The notes below the pieces were generated by a model, which did no database searches, had not been told where the DNA came from, and saw nothing but the letters and a program-made list of their open reading frames with translations. From Chlorobiaceae bacterium (lineage in GTDB: Bacteria; Bacteroidota; Chlorobiia; Chlorobiales; Chlorobiaceae), in assembly GCA_013336025.1 (NCBI GenBank), contig JAAXUM010000128.1, forward strand, positions 1-5,739: DNA of 5,739 nucleotides, in the 5' to 3' direction. Both the position numbers and the translations under genes were made by a program. Every line of letters begins with the position of its first letter. Position 1 is the first letter of the stretch. Below are positions 4,990 to 5,739 of this stretch, piece by piece.

Positions 4990-5739
4990 TTAAAAAGCAA
5001 ATTGCGCTCCAAGCACACAGGTATCGTTCAACGTATTGCTTAAATCGGTTAAGCGTTCCTTTGTATGATGGGTATAGGTAGCCGAGATAAGGGCATTGGC
5101 GCGCAGATGAGCGGTCAGTCCGACAGCAATAGTCGGGTCGTTTACAGGATCATCCCCGCTCCTCAAGTTTGCATAGGAAACTGTTGACTTCAGCCAGGGA
5201 TAAACAAAATACGTCGCATCTACCCGGTAATTGTTGAATCCCAGATCAACATCCCTGCTGAAGGCCGCACCAAGCATCAAGCTGCCGATACTGCCCTCGA
5301 TATCCGCACCGAAAATCTGGGTCTCACCTGCCCAGTTTGTCGCCAACATGCCCTCTTGAGCATTCATATAAGAGGCTCCGACAGCAATATGATTGTCAAT
5401 ACCGACATACTCGTTACCCAGAACACCTCCAGCACCGCTCAAAAGCCCTGCGCCACCGAATTTATACCTGACCCTGGCATAGGCGATGTCGTTGAAATGA
5501 TTTGTGGAACCTGTTCCAGCCTGGGCTGCCCCTGCAATAAACTTGAAGCCGCCTGACTTTTCTCCGGTGATGTAGCTGAATTCAGCCCCGGCGCCAGGGT
5601 TGGGGAAAGTACTTGCATACGTGGTGTTGGAGCTTCCGAAGTTGAAATCGGAAAAACCGTTACCGATAGCAAGGTTGATTCCCGGCTGGAAAGCCCATAC
5701 AATACGACCCCTTGCGGCTGAAGAGACGGTGGTTGTATT
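4990..5739 (-). CDS. Outer-membrane porin-like beta-barrel protein (N-terminus outside window)
   Basis: The frame is open from the right edge to a TAA at 4990, giving 249 residues of a 5'-partial gene. There are no long hydrophobic helices. Instead, the chain alternates short amphipathic strands (for example I-A-V-G-A-S-Y, Y-R-V-D-A-T-Y-F-V-Y, A-L-I-S-A-T-Y) with Gly/Asn/Asp-rich turns. It ends in G-A-Q-F-A-F with a C-terminal Phe, the usual recognition signal for outer-membrane barrel assembly. The sequence is low in Cys, with a single one near the end. This supports a trimeric or monomeric porin-type barrel for diffusion of small solutes, but the family and substrate are not recognisable. 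A TTG at 5442 could be read as a start, but the same frame continues upstream with barrel-like sequence, so it is internal. The gene is transcribed in the same direction as the bc operon but is separated from it by a terminator, so it is probably a separate unit. Confidence 0.78.
   Translation of the reverse strand, partial: NTTTVSSAARGRIVWAFQPGINLAIGNGFSDFNFGSSNTTYASTFPNPGAGAEFSYITGEKSGGFKFIAGAAQAGTGSTNHFNDIAYARVRYKFGGAGLLSGAGGVLGNEYVGIDNHIAVGASYMNAQEGMLATNWAGETQIFGADIEGSIGSLMLGAAFSRDVDLGFNNYRVDATYFVYPWLKSTVSYANLRSGDDPVNDPTIAVGLTAHLRANALISATYTHHTKERLTDLSNTLNDTCVLGAQFAF

Noticed and set aside
4990..5442. Complete 150-residue porin gene starting at a TTG
   Set aside because: The same frame continues to the right window edge without a stop and with barrel-like sequence, so the TTG codes for an internal Leu and the gene is 5'-partial.

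Overview
This window appears to come from the chromosome of a Gram-negative bacterium, because it encodes an outer-membrane beta-barrel. It carries most of one respiratory or photosynthetic electron-transfer operon, and everything recognisable is on the minus strand. The organism probably uses menaquinone, judging from the quinol-site motif of the cytochrome b C-terminal subunit. It cannot be placed securely by eye. Split b6/subunit IV genes with a multihaem cytochrome c suggest an anaerobic or facultative lineage such as Desulfuromonadota, Chlorobiota or a similar phylum. No ribosomal RNA, tRNA, mobile element or CRISPR array was seen.

Layout in the direction of transcription (right to left): (1) 5739-4990, the C-terminal 249 residues of an outer-membrane porin-like barrel whose N-terminus lies outside the window. 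(2) 4989-4575, a non-coding stretch with several inverted repeats, including a good Rho-independent terminator at about 4727-4660. A short leader follows it, where the promoter of the next operon should lie. (3) 4574-3993, a Tat-type Rieske [2Fe-2S] protein. (4) 3977-3645, a small soluble 2[4Fe-4S] ferredoxin. (5) 3613-2849, a cytochrome b6-type subunit with two b-haem sites. (6) 2828-1944, a subunit IV-type cytochrome b C-terminal protein with about six membrane helices. (7) 1874 to the left edge, at least 624 residues of a membrane-anchored, coiled-coil, multihaem cytochrome c with six CXXCH motifs in the window; it continues beyond the edge.

Genes 3-7 are spaced by 15, 31, 20 and 69 nt and almost certainly form one operon for a quinol:cytochrome c oxidoreductase (cytochrome bc/b6f superfamily). 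The expected electron path runs from menaquinol at the Qo site (subunit IV APWY motif) to the Rieske cluster and on to the multihaem cytochrome c on the periplasmic side. The second electron crosses the membrane through the two b haems. The unusual part is a cytoplasmic-type ferredoxin encoded between the Rieske and cytochrome b genes. It suggests that the complex exchanges electrons with a low-potential carrier on the inner face. The b6 subunit lacks the cysteine that anchors haem ci in b6f complexes, although its haem-ligand spacing is b6-type.

The most interesting points are the ferredoxin-containing bc complex, the modular multihaem cytochrome (coiled coil, then a trihaem block, then three tandem monohaem modules), the mixed bc1/b6f features of the b subunits, and the structured RNA-like region between the porin and the operon.
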